From the NCBI GenBank assembly GCA_020881915.1, contig JAJFPB010000006.1, forward strand, positions 1,116,001-1,180,000: 64,000 bases of DNA, given 5' to 3'. The notes under the pieces were generated by a model that made no database searches, was not told the DNA's origin, and saw only the letters and a program-made list of their open reading frames with translations. Positions 43,834 through 54,809 of this stretch are shown here, piece by piece. Within the stretch, counting starts at the first letter, position 1; every line of letters starts with the position of its first letter. The translations under genes and the position numbers were made by a program. Origin of the DNA: Paramyrothecium sp. XJ0827 (lineage: Eukaryota > Ascomycota > Sordariomycetes > Hypocreales > Stachybotryaceae).

Positions 43834-46800
43834 ATGGCTTCCTTTCACGGGTTGGAGGAGCTTCCTCTGGCTGACCGTGTGCTCTTCAACCAATTCAGCA
43901 GGGGAGAGAGAGTCCCGATTCCCTATGGAGTGGTTCATCGCGCCTTTGAAGCCATTGCCGCTGCAAACCCTGGTGTTACGGCAGTTCGTCATTACGATGG
44001 AACCACAATCACATACAGCGAGCTCAACCGGCGGGCAAACATACTAGCCAATGAGCTCAGGAACAACCACCAGTTGAAAAAAGGCGATCGAGCCGTCCTT
44101 GTTTACTCGCGGTGTATCGAGATGGTCGTGTTCATCTTTGCCGTCCTGAAAGCTGGTGGCCAGTATGTGCCTCTTGACGGCGGCATCATACCCGAAGATT
44201 TGCTCAGGTACGACATCCTTGATTCAAAAGCACGGGTAGTTCTCTGTATGCCCAAGTTTGAGGACAAGGTACGGAAATGCATACCAGAGGACGTGGAGTC
44301 CAAAGTCGGCGTTCTTGCACTGGATGCAAGCAGTCCACTTTGGCTCAACACCAACTCTTCGAGCCCGTCGGTGGAAGTAACCCCTGACGATGGCGCATAT
44401 GTCATCTACACTTCTGGCACCACTGGCCGACCCAAGGGCGTGGATGTCAGGCACAGGGGTATTACTAACACTCTCCTCACGGAACCTTCTAAACTCGGCA
44501 TTCGCGTTGGTTCCAATGTGGCTCAGCAGCTGAATGTGGGCTTTGACATGTGTAAGACTGATGATTATCAAATTTTGCTGTCATGCTAATACTTGATGCT
44601 AGGCGCATGGGAGATTCTTGGAACCATGATCAATGGCGGCACCCTGCACATCAGGGGTAGCGGCGACGTCCTCTGGCAGGACTGTCTACGTCGTGTTGAT
44701 ACCGTCATCGCAACGCCATCCGTGGTAATGAAACAGATGCCTCGCCATGAGGACTTCCCAAACATCAGGACCATTGCTGTGGGCGGCGAGCCCTGCCCAG
44801 TTGCGCTCGCAGAGCAGTGGGCGCCCCATGTGCGTTTTTGGAACGTCTGTGGCCCGACAGAGATCAGCATCCTGAACACAGCCCATCTTCACAAACCGGG
44901 AAGAACCCTATCAATTGGAAAGCCGAACCCCAACACCAACGTCTACTTGCTGGACGACAACGAGAACCCGGTCCGGATCGGCCAGCCTGGTGTCATGTGG
45001 GCCGGTGGACCTGGCGTTTCCAGAGGATACTTGAACCTGCCGGAACTGACGGCGGAACGATACAAGATTGACAAGTTTACAAAAAACGGGTGAGTAATAA
45101 TTCTTCTTCAACACTGCAGTATGTGCTAATTCGATCTAGGAAATTCATGTTTAATACGGGTGACCTAGCTCGCTGGCTGGAGGACGGCAGCCTGGAGCCT
45201 CTTGGCCGAAAAGATGACCAGGTCAAGATTTCCGGATTCCGTGTAGAACTAGACGGTGTCTCCAGAGCCATTGAAAATTGTCCGACCGTTGTCAAGGGCT
45301 GCGCGCTCAAGATTGGAGAGAAGCTCTGGGGCTTCTACTCGGCCCCGGCGCCCATCGAACAAGGCACCCTGCAGCAAGTGGTTGGCCAAGGCCTACCCTT
45401 CTACGCAGTGCCGACAACCTGGAAATGGCTTCCCGCGATCCAGCTAACGCCCAACGGAAAGGTCGATAAGCGGGCCCTGAAGGCCATTGCGACGGGCGAG
45501 TCGGTGCCGGCCGTCGCTCCTCCGCCCGTTGCTCCTTTGTCTTTCGCTCCCCCAGCCGTTGCTCCCCGGGCGTTTACTCGTCCATCCTTCTCTCCGCCGC
45601 CCCTCTCGCCCGTGGAGACCATGTCGGACCGCCCGCTCAACTTCAAAACGTCAACTTCGAGCTTGCTGACCAGAAATATGTCGTTTAAGTCTGAGGTGGC
45701 GTCACCCACCACACTGACCGACTCCCGAGAAGCGTTGCCCACGCTGGAAAAGGGCGAAGTCGAGATTCTGACCGGGGAGCCTGAAGAGTATAACTTGCCA
45801 CAGAAGAAGGGCTTCCATGGTTGGCGATGGATCCGACACCGTGGACTCTCTGCGTACCGGAAGCTCTTTGGCGTCATCTTCCTCACCAACCTTGCTGTCT
45901 TTATCTGGATGCTCTGGGAAAGCCGTGACGTTGGCTTTGCCCTTCCGCTTCCTCATATCGCCACCGCAGTCGCTGCTAACCTCCTCGGTGCCGTGTTGCT
46001 TCGTCAGGATTATGTCGTCAACTTGATTTTCTGGGCATGCTCGCGTCTCCCGACCTCGTTGCCCCTAGGCATCAGGAGGCACTTTGCCCGCGTGTACCAC
46101 AACGGCGGCGTTCACTCTGGCTGTGCTGTATCAGCAACAGTTTGGTGGGTTATCTTCACGGGAGCGGCCACCGGCAGCGCTCTGTCCCCTGATCCTGTGC
46201 ATCCTGTGGATCTGGCTACTTTGCTGCTCTCATACTTCATCCTCGCCTTGCTCACAGCTATTCTTGTCATGGCGTACCCTGCCATTCGTGCCAAGTTGCA
46301 TAACCAGTTCGAGTGCACGCATCGTTTCGCTGGATGGTCTGCACTGGGTCTGGTCTGGGCTCACGTCGTCCTGTCCGCGAACGCTGCCTCAACTAACGAG
46401 AGACCGCTGGTAACGACGCTGTTCTCGACACCGGCGCTTTACCTTGTATTCCTGGCATCTTTGAGCATTGCGCTTCCCTGGATGCGCCTGCGCCGCGTCA
46501 AGGTGGTCCCCGAGCCCCTCTCCAAGCATGCCGTCCGTCTACACTTCGACTTTATCACGCCTGGACCTTGCACGTCCCGCGGCGTACGCATTACCGACAA
46601 GCCACTGGTTGAATGGCACGCCTTTGCCGCCATTCCCGAGCCCAGCGGCAAGGGCTTTAGCATCATTGTATCCAAGGCTGGCGACTGGACGAAGAAGATC
46701 ATCGAGAACCCACCCACGTCCATATGGACACGCGGCACGCCGGCTTCGGGAGTCTTGGCCGTAGCGCCTCTCTTCAAAAAGATTGTTCTTGTTGCCACTG

Positions 46801-47117
46801 GCTCCGGCATTGGCCCATGTATGCCCGTGCTCATGGAAAGACGCGTCCCTGCCCGTATGCTGTGGAGCACAAAGAACCCGCTCAAAACCTATGGCCAGGA
46901 TGTCATGGATACTGTTCTAGCAGCCGATCCGAATGCGCTCATTTGGGACTCTGACCACCGCGGTCGACCAGATCTGGTGAAACTGGCGTACCAGCTATAC
47001 AAGGAAAGCGGAGCAGAGTGCGTCTGCATTATATCAAATGGTCCTACGACGAATAAGTTTGTCTACCAGATGGAAAGTCGTGGAGTGCCTGCTTTTGGTC
47101 CTATATGGGACTCGTAG
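43834..47117 (+). CDS. NRPS-like adenylation domain fused to a membrane ferric-reductase-like module
   Basis: 1,060-residue protein with exons 43834-44551, 44603-45089 and 45140-47117. Junctions rebuild GFDMCAWEI and KNGKFMFNTGD. Residues 1-440 form an adenylation domain: VIYTSGTTGRPKG, VCGPTEISI, NTGDLARW and LTPNGKVDKRAL. A Pro/Ala/Ser-rich linker (about 455-540) follows, with no phosphopantetheine attachment motif. Then come about six hydrophobic helices (for example FGVIFLTNLAVFIWML and LLLSYFILALLTAILVMAY) and a C-terminal part with LVATGSGIGPCMPVL, like the nucleotide site of ferredoxin-reductase-type domains. Proteins of this A-membrane-reductase layout occur in many ascomycetes as NRPS-like genes of unknown product. 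Carboxylate activation followed by reduction at a membrane is plausible but unproven. Confidence 0.88.
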
Positions 47118-47471
47118 AGAGCATTATTCAAGTCCTGATTTGGATCAAATCTTCAAATACATCATGTTTACGGTATCTTCTCAAAGCTATAATCCCCACA
47201 AATCAACATGTCTTCGTGAAGCTTGCAAACATCTTCCCCTGTTACTGCCTGTAATTTCGAAGTTTTGGACCATGAAACGATCTTCCTTTATTCTAGAACC
47301 CCAGTATCTTGTTTCTCTTACCACATGGTTTGAGCCGAAGGTGGAGTATGATGGCCCACACCTGGGTATTTCGCCGAGGTCCACTTCACTCCCCTCATAT
47401 TAAAAAGTCATCTGCTAAAATTAAGTCTTGACCTAAAAAAATTGCCAAAATTTCCAAAAAGATGACCATCT
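47118..47471. other. Intergenic stretch before the tRNA gene
   Basis: 3' flank of the A-reductase gene. The 121-codon frame at 47038-47403 overlaps that gene's 3' end and looks spurious. Confidence 0.45.
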
Positions 47472-47544
47472 GGTCCCTGCCAGGGTCGAACTGGCGACTT
47501 TTGCATTATTAGTACAACACTCTAACCAACTGAGTTAAGGGACC
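47472..47544 (-). tRNA. tRNA-Ile (anticodon AAT)
   Basis: A 73-nt cloverleaf folds on the minus strand. It has a 7-bp acceptor stem (GGTCCCT/AGGGACC), a D arm ACTC-AGTTGGTTA-GAGT, an anticodon stem TTGTA/TGCAA with loop CTAATAA, a 5-nt variable loop and a T arm GCCAG-TTCGACC-CTGGC. The anticodon AAT (read as IAU after modification) decodes isoleucine. There is no intron and no encoded CCA. Confidence 0.96.
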
Positions 47545-49351
47545 GGATTGAAGATCACGACTCGCCAAACTAGCCTATGGATGGAGTTGCATGATGCCAC
47601 CACACAAGGACATCTCGTCCGAACTGTCGTGTGCGATTTTCTACCGCCAGAACTTGACGAGCACAAGCGTTATAACCCATCTTCTGTTAATGAGACGTAG
47701 AAGAAGCAGACTTCGATATTTTTCTACTGGCCTTGGTTGTGACCCAAATGTGGTCCCTTCCTTTGTAGTTTTTACTGTCGCAAGGTAGTGCTTCACTTGC
47801 GGGATCGAAGTTGAAACAGAAAAGAGGGCAATTTCGCCGATCGACAGTTAAATTCGGGTTATTCGTGTGACGCGGGGAGCCGGGGAGTCGTTTCAATATC
47901 GCGCTGGATCTGCATCTCTCTATTGCTACCGCTTCCTGTTTATTTTAAACACAAATATGAGCAAATCGGAGCCGAAAGAGATGCTCTTTTTCGCATCGTA
48001 ACAACTTTAGGATCGGCGTGTTGTTTTCGCATCTTAGACGTCCATATTTGTTATTTCGCAGCTGCCTCTGTCGCACTAACATGGCATGGCGTAGGATTTC
48101 GACCCACGGGAGCAGACAAGAGCCGGCGGGTTAGCACTCAATCCTGGGCAAAGCCCTCCCGAACTTGGCTTCAGAGGCCGAGAAGCAGTGTTATATCGTT
48201 CAGTGACCTGGCCAAACCTTGCGGCAAGCAAGATGGTTTGCGACCAGAACAGTCCAGACGACACCGGTAGGGTCACATCGCTACCTTGTGGAGGTGGGCT
48301 CGAAATGTAAGAAGGGACTTTGTGAAGCAGCCATTGCTGTAGTTGGTTGGCCTTCGCAGTGCTAGCGACTCGCCTGCAGAATGCCATGCATTTAATTAGA
48401 GGGGATCCGTTCCTTTGATTCGCTGGTCCACATCGCCCCGATCTCGATGCCCCTCAGTTGGGACTTCGGCTTCGACTTCGTGCGGGCTCGCAGGTCTCTG
48501 TTTGGTGCTCGTGACTACGGCTTCTCAGAAGCTAGCGAGGTTGCATCAATCCTCCTCAGGCGAAGGAGGAGGCCAAGGCTCCGCGAGATTGGTTGGGGAC
48601 CACGTAGGCTCCGAGCACATGCATTGAGTGGGTGGTCAGCCAACCATGACATGCCGAAATGGTTGTTCCCCAGCCACTAGTCTAGACTTTTTCCCTGCCT
48701 GCCATTGGAATTCAGGCTGGCCTTGATGCGGGAAATGCCTGGAATCGCCGACCACTCTTAGGGCTTACAGCAGGGTTCTTGTTGCCGGACGCTGACATTT
48801 GGGTAGCGCCTAATCCAGTATCCAATCGTCAGCGTTGTTCGGCCCGTCTGGGACATTTTCTCGGTATCCTGAACACCACAAGCAAAGCACGTTTGTGGTG
48901 GTCCAATGGCCGGCATGCATTGAACCGTCAGCGTGGCATTGGGACGGACGGCCCCCAATCACGGCAGCGCTAGCACGATGAAGGATCATTGCAACGTCTG
49001 CGATGCCCGGAGAGGAAGGTCATCTTTCTTTGCTGCCCCCGAAAATAGTAGCATACATGTTTGCCGGAGTCGTCGCGGAGCCTTATCGTCATTCTTCATA
49101 ATGGCGCCCGCCTCCCGCTCCGCTCCCATCTCTCCGTCTCCTTCTCCGCTTGAGTCTTCGTGTCCCAGTCGCGTTCCATTGAAGCGGGGAAACAGTGGTC
49201 TAGAGCACAGTTCGGCCTCTTGGTACGTATGAAAGAACTGAAGCTCGTTCAAATACTCTGATAGTTCTTGACTTTACTGACACCTAATTCCTAGAACGAG
49301 CAGCATCGACTGTATCAAGCATAGTCACATCATTCCTTCTCCGCTCTCAAG
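47545..49351. other. Intergenic stretch, no supported gene
   Basis: 1.8 kb between the tRNA and the flavoprotein gene. Short frames on both strands have no recognisable domains. Confidence 0.5.
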
Positions 49352-51013
49352 ATGAGTAAAGAAACTTGTGATATCCTCATTATTGGAGCCGGTGCTGCAG
49401 GACTCACCGCTGCGGCCGCCGCTCTTGGACAAGACGTCATGCTTGTCGAGAAGGAGGCGACGTTGGGTGGCACAACTGGCTTGTCCGGCGGGATTGCCTG
49501 GGTTCCAAACAACCCGGTCTCCGAAGCGAAGGGTTTCAAAGACCCCGAGGGATTTTCGAAGAAATACCTCTCGTCCATTAGCCAGAAGCCCGACGAAAAA
49601 TGGGCCAAATATTTCGAAGCTCAAGAAGACGCGTTCGTGAAGAGCGGAGGTGATGCGATTGGCTTCCTGCAGAAAGAAGGCTTCCGCTGGCTGGCAACAA
49701 AATATCCGGACTATCGTCCCGAGGTCCACGGTGCCTTGGCCGCTGGTGGTCGAACTATTGTGCCAGCCACGTTTGATGCCCGAAGCATCGGCGACTGGTA
49801 TCAGTATTTCGAGCCCGCCCCCGGAATGCCTCTTATCTTCAAGTTTGACGACCTTCGAACTATAACTCGTCCCCTTGCTTCCTGGAGGGATTGGATCGTT
49901 CTGCGCCTGTGGGATTTGAAGGCCAAATTCTACAGCCTTATCTATCGTGACCCTGTTGCGATGGGTCGTTCGATGATAGCGCAATTGCTCGGCATTTGCA
50001 ACAAGCACAAGAACGTGCGAGTCTTTAACAACACAACCCCCGAACGCCTGTTGGTGAAGGACGGAGTTGTAGTTGGGGCCGTGCTACAGCGAGACGGGCA
50101 GGACATCGAGGTGCACGCCAAGCGGGGAGTGTTGCTCGCCACGGCAGGCTTTGCGCGTAACCAGAGCCTCTTGAAAGAACACACTGGGACTGACGCGAGC
50201 ATGAACTGGACTCTGTCTAAGGGAACCGGCGATATTGGCACTGCCCTGTCTCTGGGGCACACCGTCGGTGCCGCTTCGGCTCACCTAGAAAAGGTCTGGG
50301 GCATCCAGACTATTACAGACCCCTTGACTGGGAATCTCACCAGTGGCTTGTTCGAGCTTGCAAAGCCACACTCATTTGTGGTTGGGGAATCTGGCGAACG
50401 CTTCCTCTGCGAATCTCACTCGTATGGCGATATTGTCAACGAGATCTACAGGCTTGGGAAGGAGAAGGAGAACATGTGGCTGATACTAGACAACAACTAT
50501 CGCCAGAAGTACAGCCTTGGGTATTTGCAACCCCGGCAGAGCGCAGACGCTGCTGTCAAAGCGGGTAACCTCTATCAGGCCAGCACCATACAAGACCTGG
50601 CCGCCCAGATCGGCGTCGACCCCAAGGTCCTCGGACAAACAGTCGAAAACTGGAACAAGGCATGCAAGACCGGCCAGGATCCAGACTTTGGGAGGGGCGG
50701 CGACGCATACCAGCGCTACATCGGAGACCCGAACGTGGGCCCAAACCCGCAGATGGGACCTGTAAGCACAGGCCCATTCTTTGCAACCAGGGTCTACGCA
50801 GGCAATGCAGGGACCAGGGGCGGGCTGGTCATCGATGAGCACTCACGGGTGATCAAGACGGACGGGACCGTGATCAAGGGTCTTTACGCAGCAGGAAATA
50901 CGACTGCCTCCTTTATAACGGGCAGCCCTCCTGGAGCCGGTGCCACCCTGGGACCGGCTTTGACTTTTGCTTACTTGGCTGTGCAACACATGGTATCTGG
51001 TACAGTAAATTGA
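49352..51013 (+). CDS. FAD-dependent dehydrogenase, 3-ketosteroid-delta1-dehydrogenase/fumarate reductase-like
   Basis: Intronless flavoprotein of 553 residues. The N-terminal FAD-binding fold has DILIIGAGAAGLTAA and VEKEATLGGTTGLSGGIAW. GVLLATAGFARN lies mid-protein. The C-terminal FAD segment reads GLYAAGNTTASFITGSPPGAGATLGPALTFAYLA (cited here in two parts: GLYAAGNTTASF and GAGATLGPALTFAYLA). This is the arrangement of KstD and related FAD-binding-2 enzymes, which introduce a 1,2-double bond into ketosteroids or reduce/oxidise related enones. Length fits the family. There is no secretion signal. Substrate is unknown. No steroid-pathway genes are adjacent, so a general role in degradation or tailoring is equally possible. 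Confidence 0.9.
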   Translation: MSKETCDILIIGAGAAGLTAAAAALGQDVMLVEKEATLGGTTGLSGGIAWVPNNPVSEAKGFKDPEGFSKKYLSSISQKPDEKWAKYFEAQEDAFVKSGGDAIGFLQKEGFRWLATKYPDYRPEVHGALAAGGRTIVPATFDARSIGDWYQYFEPAPGMPLIFKFDDLRTITRPLASWRDWIVLRLWDLKAKFYSLIYRDPVAMGRSMIAQLLGICNKHKNVRVFNNTTPERLLVKDGVVVGAVLQRDGQDIEVHAKRGVLLATAGFARNQSLLKEHTGTDASMNWTLSKGTGDIGTALSLGHTVGAASAHLEKVWGIQTITDPLTGNLTSGLFELAKPHSFVVGESGERFLCESHSYGDIVNEIYRLGKEKENMWLILDNNYRQKYSLGYLQPRQSADAAVKAGNLYQASTIQDLAAQIGVDPKVLGQTVENWNKACKTGQDPDFGRGGDAYQRYIGDPNVGPNPQMGPVSTGPFFATRVYAGNAGTRGGLVIDEHSRVIKTDGTVIKGLYAAGNTTASFITGSPPGAGATLGPALTFAYLAVQHMVSGTVN

Positions 51014-51461
51014 TTTCGCCATTGTTTAAGCTGCTTGCCGCATGCTTTAATTTCGAATCCGTAGCGTTTATGATAATGATGAGCTGTATATATAATACAA
51101 GACATTCGTCCACCGCTTGCCGTGATTCTGTCTCGTTGTGATATTCTGCATGCCGGCTAATGGTATCATATGAGAACAAATGGCATGGTTGTTAGCCAGG
51201 GTACTGGACACAAAATAAGTGGCTCAAGAGAGGAGGCATCCTATACCTGGGCACCGCCGAACGTACGCCGGACCTAATGAAAGCCGTCTAACATGCGTCG
51301 TCAAACTAACAACACGGAATTGGAGAAAGATGATAGCACGTGCGATTGAAGATGGGGCCTTGGATTGAGTAGAAAAAGACTTTGAAAAATATCTAGTCTG
51401 CACTGTTCGAGGCGCCACGACGGGAGCGCTTAGGTGCTGGGCTGAAATTCGCCTCTCAGTG
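51014..51461. other. Intergenic stretch between convergent genes
   Basis: Shared 3' flanks of the flavoprotein and kinase genes, with nothing further seen. Confidence 0.5.
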
Positions 51462-53088
51462 CTACATTCTGAACCAAGCATGCTGCAGCGCAGCCTCGGC
51501 ACTGAGTCGGTCCTCCGGGTTCCATCGAAGAATCTGTTCCAACAAATCGGCAAAGACATCCATCTCCTCGTCCGAGATGTCCTGATGGCTCTGACCGCTA
51601 TCCAGGTACCAAAGGCCGGGACGTAACTTGTCGCGAAGCGACCTGGCACCGTGCGCAACTGATGGGTGATGTCTTATGGTTGCCCCACCGTGGTTTTCGT
51701 CTTGGTTGTTTTCTTCATTCTCTTCACCTGCGGGAACAGGTCGACCCACGGAGTCAAGCCCATCGCTGTATAAGGTCTGGCGTTCTGCCCAGGTTGTGGA
51801 CCACCAGGGTTTCGGCATCTTACCCAGGATCTGAACCATGGCGTCGAGGTAGTCGTCATCCTCATCATCGAAGCAATCAAAGAGCTTTCGGCCCGTGCGA
51901 ATCTCAAAAAGATTGCACCCCAACCCCCACAAGTCCACGCCAACGGTGATGCGGTTTTCAAGCATCAGCTCCGGAAAGTGATAGGGACCTGGGAGTCCGA
52001 GGGTTTCCCTGGGTTTTGCGAAAGAGAATGACTGTCCGAAATCGATTACGCATGGGTCTTTTGCAATGTATCGACTCGGCACCTTTTCCCAGTCGACGGA
52101 ATAGACAAGGTATTGGGGAACTGTGGGCTCGTCATGTCCCCGCGCCGAACCCCGGAGAACATAATTTTGCCGTGGTTGGCCGAGTATTTGAAGGACCTCA
52201 ACCTCGGACAAGCCATCGAGGCCTTGAACGTGATGTAGAATATTATTTGGGGTAAGATCTGCCGTGGTAGGTTGTTAGTCTCAAGGGGATATGGGCTGGC
52301 GTGGATAACCCTACCGCCGTGGCAGATGTTGTGGCGATGGAGGAGAGCGATAGCCTTGACCACGTCAAAATGATATCTCTCTTAGAGCTCTGTCCGGGTC
52401 TACGGAGATGTCATGGAGTCCCAGGAAGACTTTGGGGCCAAGGAGTGGGTAGACAAAGCAGGCATGAGTGCCGTTGGGCCCGTGAATCTGGAAATGATCG
52501 AGGACAAGGCAGATTCGACTGTCGTTCTGAACGTCCGGGAGTGCTCCAAGTTGAAGCTCGAAGCAATCCTCGTAGGACACACTGGCTACGACGACCTTGA
52601 GAGCGACGTACTTGGGAGACGCAGCAGGTGCTTCCGTGTCCTGGCAGAGCCAGATGTTGGCAAAACCTCCCCTTCCGAGTTTGTGAATGACGCGATACCG
52701 GCCCTCGGGGCCAAGGCTGTCCTGTAGATGGACGGGATGATGGCCCGATGGTTCATAGTCGATGAGGTGCTCCAGCCCGAACGGCAATTTCTCCAGACGG
52801 AAGGGAGGAGGCTGTTGCGCAGACGTTTTGAGCGAGAGCGCTGCCAGGCGGGGTGGGAGGATTGCTGATCTCTCGGCAACGGATGTCTGTTGAGGAAGGG
52901 ATGTAGATGTAAACGAAACGGGACTGTTGGGGTCAACAAGGACGATGCTCTGCAAAGGTAAAGGTGCAGGTGAAGGTGAAGGTGAAGGTGAAGGTGAAGG
53001 TGCAAGTGAAGGTGAAGGTGAAGGTGCAAGTGAAGGTGAAGGCGAAGGTTAAGGTCACGTCAAGACGAAAGGAAGATGAAGCCGCCAT
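51462..53088 (-). pseudogene. SRPK-like protein kinase gene with a one-base frameshift
   Basis: Kinase-fold gene with likely exons 53088-53059, 52949-52315 and 52258-51462. Kinase motifs run through the exons: LGRGGFANIWL (glycine loop), YVALKVV (Lys), HGDLTPNNIL rebuilt across the 52259-52314 intron (catalytic loop, HGD form as in fungal SRPK-like kinases), IDFGQS and VDLWGLGCNLFE. The frame of LREISF must change by one base to continue as DVVKAIALLHRHNICHG. The break sits in a run of four A (four T on the coding strand) at 52367-52370, and the exon sum is one base over a multiple of three. It may be a true frameshift mutation or a sequence error. The first exon is short (MAASSSFRLD) and inferred, because no in-frame ATG exists in exon 2. 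Confidence 0.75.
52950..53058 (-). repeat. Hexanucleotide (GGTGAA/TTCACC) tandem repeat within proposed kinase intron 1
   Basis: About a dozen copies of a six-base unit occur between roughly 52960 and 53048, some varied to GGTGCAAGTGAA. On the coding strand this is a pyrimidine-rich TTCACC tract. If exon 1 splices from GAC|GTGACC to TTTGCAG|AGC, the whole array lies inside the intron and directly precedes the acceptor. Confidence 0.75.
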
Positions 53089-53630
53089 GGTTGATTCACG
53101 GACGCATGAAGCTGGCGGCACAACCAATCAGCTCGAATTTTTAAGGTGCGCATCAAAAGTTAACCAGCAACTGAGGTGCACTGGACTTGGTGTGTCTTGT
53201 GCGCGCGCCTCCCACTTTGCATTGGACCGGGTTTACGCCCATTGGCAGAGACGACTGTTTGGGAGGGGGTCATATTCATGTCTTTTACGACGAGCAGTCT
53301 CGCCTCTACCGTGAAGCCTACATGAACGAGCTGAAACCTGTGACTAATGGGGTCAACCTGGAGATTTGGGATCGTAATCGCACCCTCGTGAAGACTGTTG
53401 GCATTTCACCTGAACAACAACAGACCGCACCGCTCGTGAATGGAAAGTTTGACACCTTAAGAACGGAAGTTTGCTCTGAATGTTCTAGTGCGCTGACATG
53501 CTCGAGTGCGTTGAAACGATTTAGACTGGATTTTGTATAAGAACAATGGTCATAAGAATGGGGTGCATGGTTTCGACAGGACCCAAGCACTGACTATAAC
53601 GGATAAATATAACAACTTGGGCACTGCAGT
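53089..53630. other. Intergenic stretch
   Basis: Upstream of the kinase and downstream of the terpene synthase gene. A plus-strand 117-codon frame (53187-53540) has no recognisable domain and is not called. Confidence 0.45.
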
Positions 53631-54809
53631 TTACGCAGCCAAGGGAGCCCTCAGGACAATACTTGGGAAAACCTGCTGGACACGCTCAGGCAACGACTCA
53701 ACGTAGCCTCGCCACATGGCCCGACATCCATGACAGAGCTCAACACCACCAAATGAGTAAATCTCCTTGGAGCCGTAAGACAAGCGGTATAAACAACGAT
53801 CGCAGTTGGGCTCGCCGCCTTTCTCAAGCAGCCTGGGCAGCTCTTGAAACATGAGCTCATCGCCACGCTTGAGCAGTTCGTGAAAGCGGTCCAGGCCAGG
53901 CGCATGCGTTGGCTGGCCATTGCTTAAATCATCACCGTCCCTTTCCAAGCGGTTCCAGAGCTTGAAATTCCGACGCGTTTGTGCGACGACTGCGGCATCC
54001 TCAGCCTTGCCTATCGTTAGGTCCTCTTCGACGAACCGATAACGTCGTGTCAGCATGTGAATGGGCCCACCAAAGAAGCGAACAAAATTCATCAGCACTT
54101 GTCCTTCGGGTTTGCGGGAGTACCAGACGTCAAGCGCCCAGAGAACTTCGCGTGCGACACGAAACGACTTGACTCGGGCCTCAGCCGGAACGTATGCAAA
54201 TGTTGTATTCGTTTCCCCCTCACTGCGATGCTTGTAGTAGGCCACAGAGTCATAGAGCGTATCCGCAATCTCCGCCAGCACCTCCATTTCGTCATTCGAG
54301 GGCCATACGTCGTCCAAGTCGTTACAGGCCAGGGCGGCCGCTATCGTGAACCGAGCCAAGGCATCGCAGTCCCGCATCCGGAAATAGGTACGCGGTGTGA
54401 GGACCAGTCCGTTGACATAACGGCGGAAGAGCTCGTCATGACGTCTGTCACTGGCCTTGTCGGCGGATATGAGCAGGAAAGCCTTGAACTCGCGTACCAT
54501 CAAGGCATGGCCAGGCGTGCCCTTGAAGAGCTCCGCTAGGGTTTCATCTATGTGGTAGCCTATGGCATGACTCGCCGTGACATCCACCAGGTCGCCTCTG
54601 AACTCGGCAAAGATGGCTATGATGATCGTACGCAAGAAGGCGACATATCGATTCCAATTCGTGTATTGGGGAATCACACATCTTGTGTACTCCCAAGCGC
54701 ACGCATAAGCCTCCTGCTTAACGGCTTCCGATATCTGTGTAAGACCCGCCAAATCGTCGGCGATATCGGGAGGAAAGTACCAAGTGTCTCTGAAAGAATC
54801 AGGCATCAT
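53631..54809 (-). CDS. BcABA3-type sesquiterpene synthase (alpha-ionylideneethane synthase-like)
   Basis: Single-exon protein of 392 residues that I recognise as a homologue of Botrytis BcABA3, the enzyme that makes alpha-ionylideneethane from farnesyl diphosphate in fungal abscisic acid synthesis. Characteristic segments are DTWYFPPDIADDL near the start, ACAWEYTRCVIPQYTNWNRY, ADKASDRRHDELFRRYVNG, FRMRDCDALARFTIA, ACNDLDDVW and FVRFFGGPIHMLTRRYRFVEE. The C-terminus has two CxxC pairs (CDRC and CHGC, 19 residues apart). The protein starts closer to the DTWYFPP segment than I recall for BcABA3, which has a longer leader. Canonical DDxxD/NSE motifs of class I synthases are absent, as expected for this unusual family. 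It is divergently paired with a P450 gene, as in a small terpenoid locus. Whether the product is an ionylideneethane is inference. Confidence 0.85.
   Translation of the reverse strand: MMPDSFRDTWYFPPDIADDLAGLTQISEAVKQEAYACAWEYTRCVIPQYTNWNRYVAFLRTIIIAIFAEFRGDLVDVTASHAIGYHIDETLAELFKGTPGHALMVREFKAFLLISADKASDRRHDELFRRYVNGLVLTPRTYFRMRDCDALARFTIAAALACNDLDDVWPSNDEMEVLAEIADTLYDSVAYYKHRSEGETNTTFAYVPAEARVKSFRVAREVLWALDVWYSRKPEGQVLMNFVRFFGGPIHMLTRRYRFVEEDLTIGKAEDAAVVAQTRRNFKLWNRLERDGDDLSNGQPTHAPGLDRFHELLKRGDELMFQELPRLLEKGGEPNCDRCLYRLSYGSKEIYSFGGVELCHGCRAMWRGYVESLPERVQQVFPSIVLRAPLAA

Noticed and set aside
47038..47403. 121-codon plus-strand frame overlapping the end of the A-reductase gene
   Set aside because: Overlaps the true gene in another frame and has no motif.
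52586..53127. His-Leu and Thr-Phe repeat peptides encoded across the hexanucleotide array
   Set aside because: They are alternative readings of the (GGTGAA)n repeat, and the kinase frame and splice signals explain the region better.
53187..53540. 117-codon plus-strand frame near the kinase start
   Set aside because: No recognisable motif. It lies in the kinase upstream region and overlaps other short frames.
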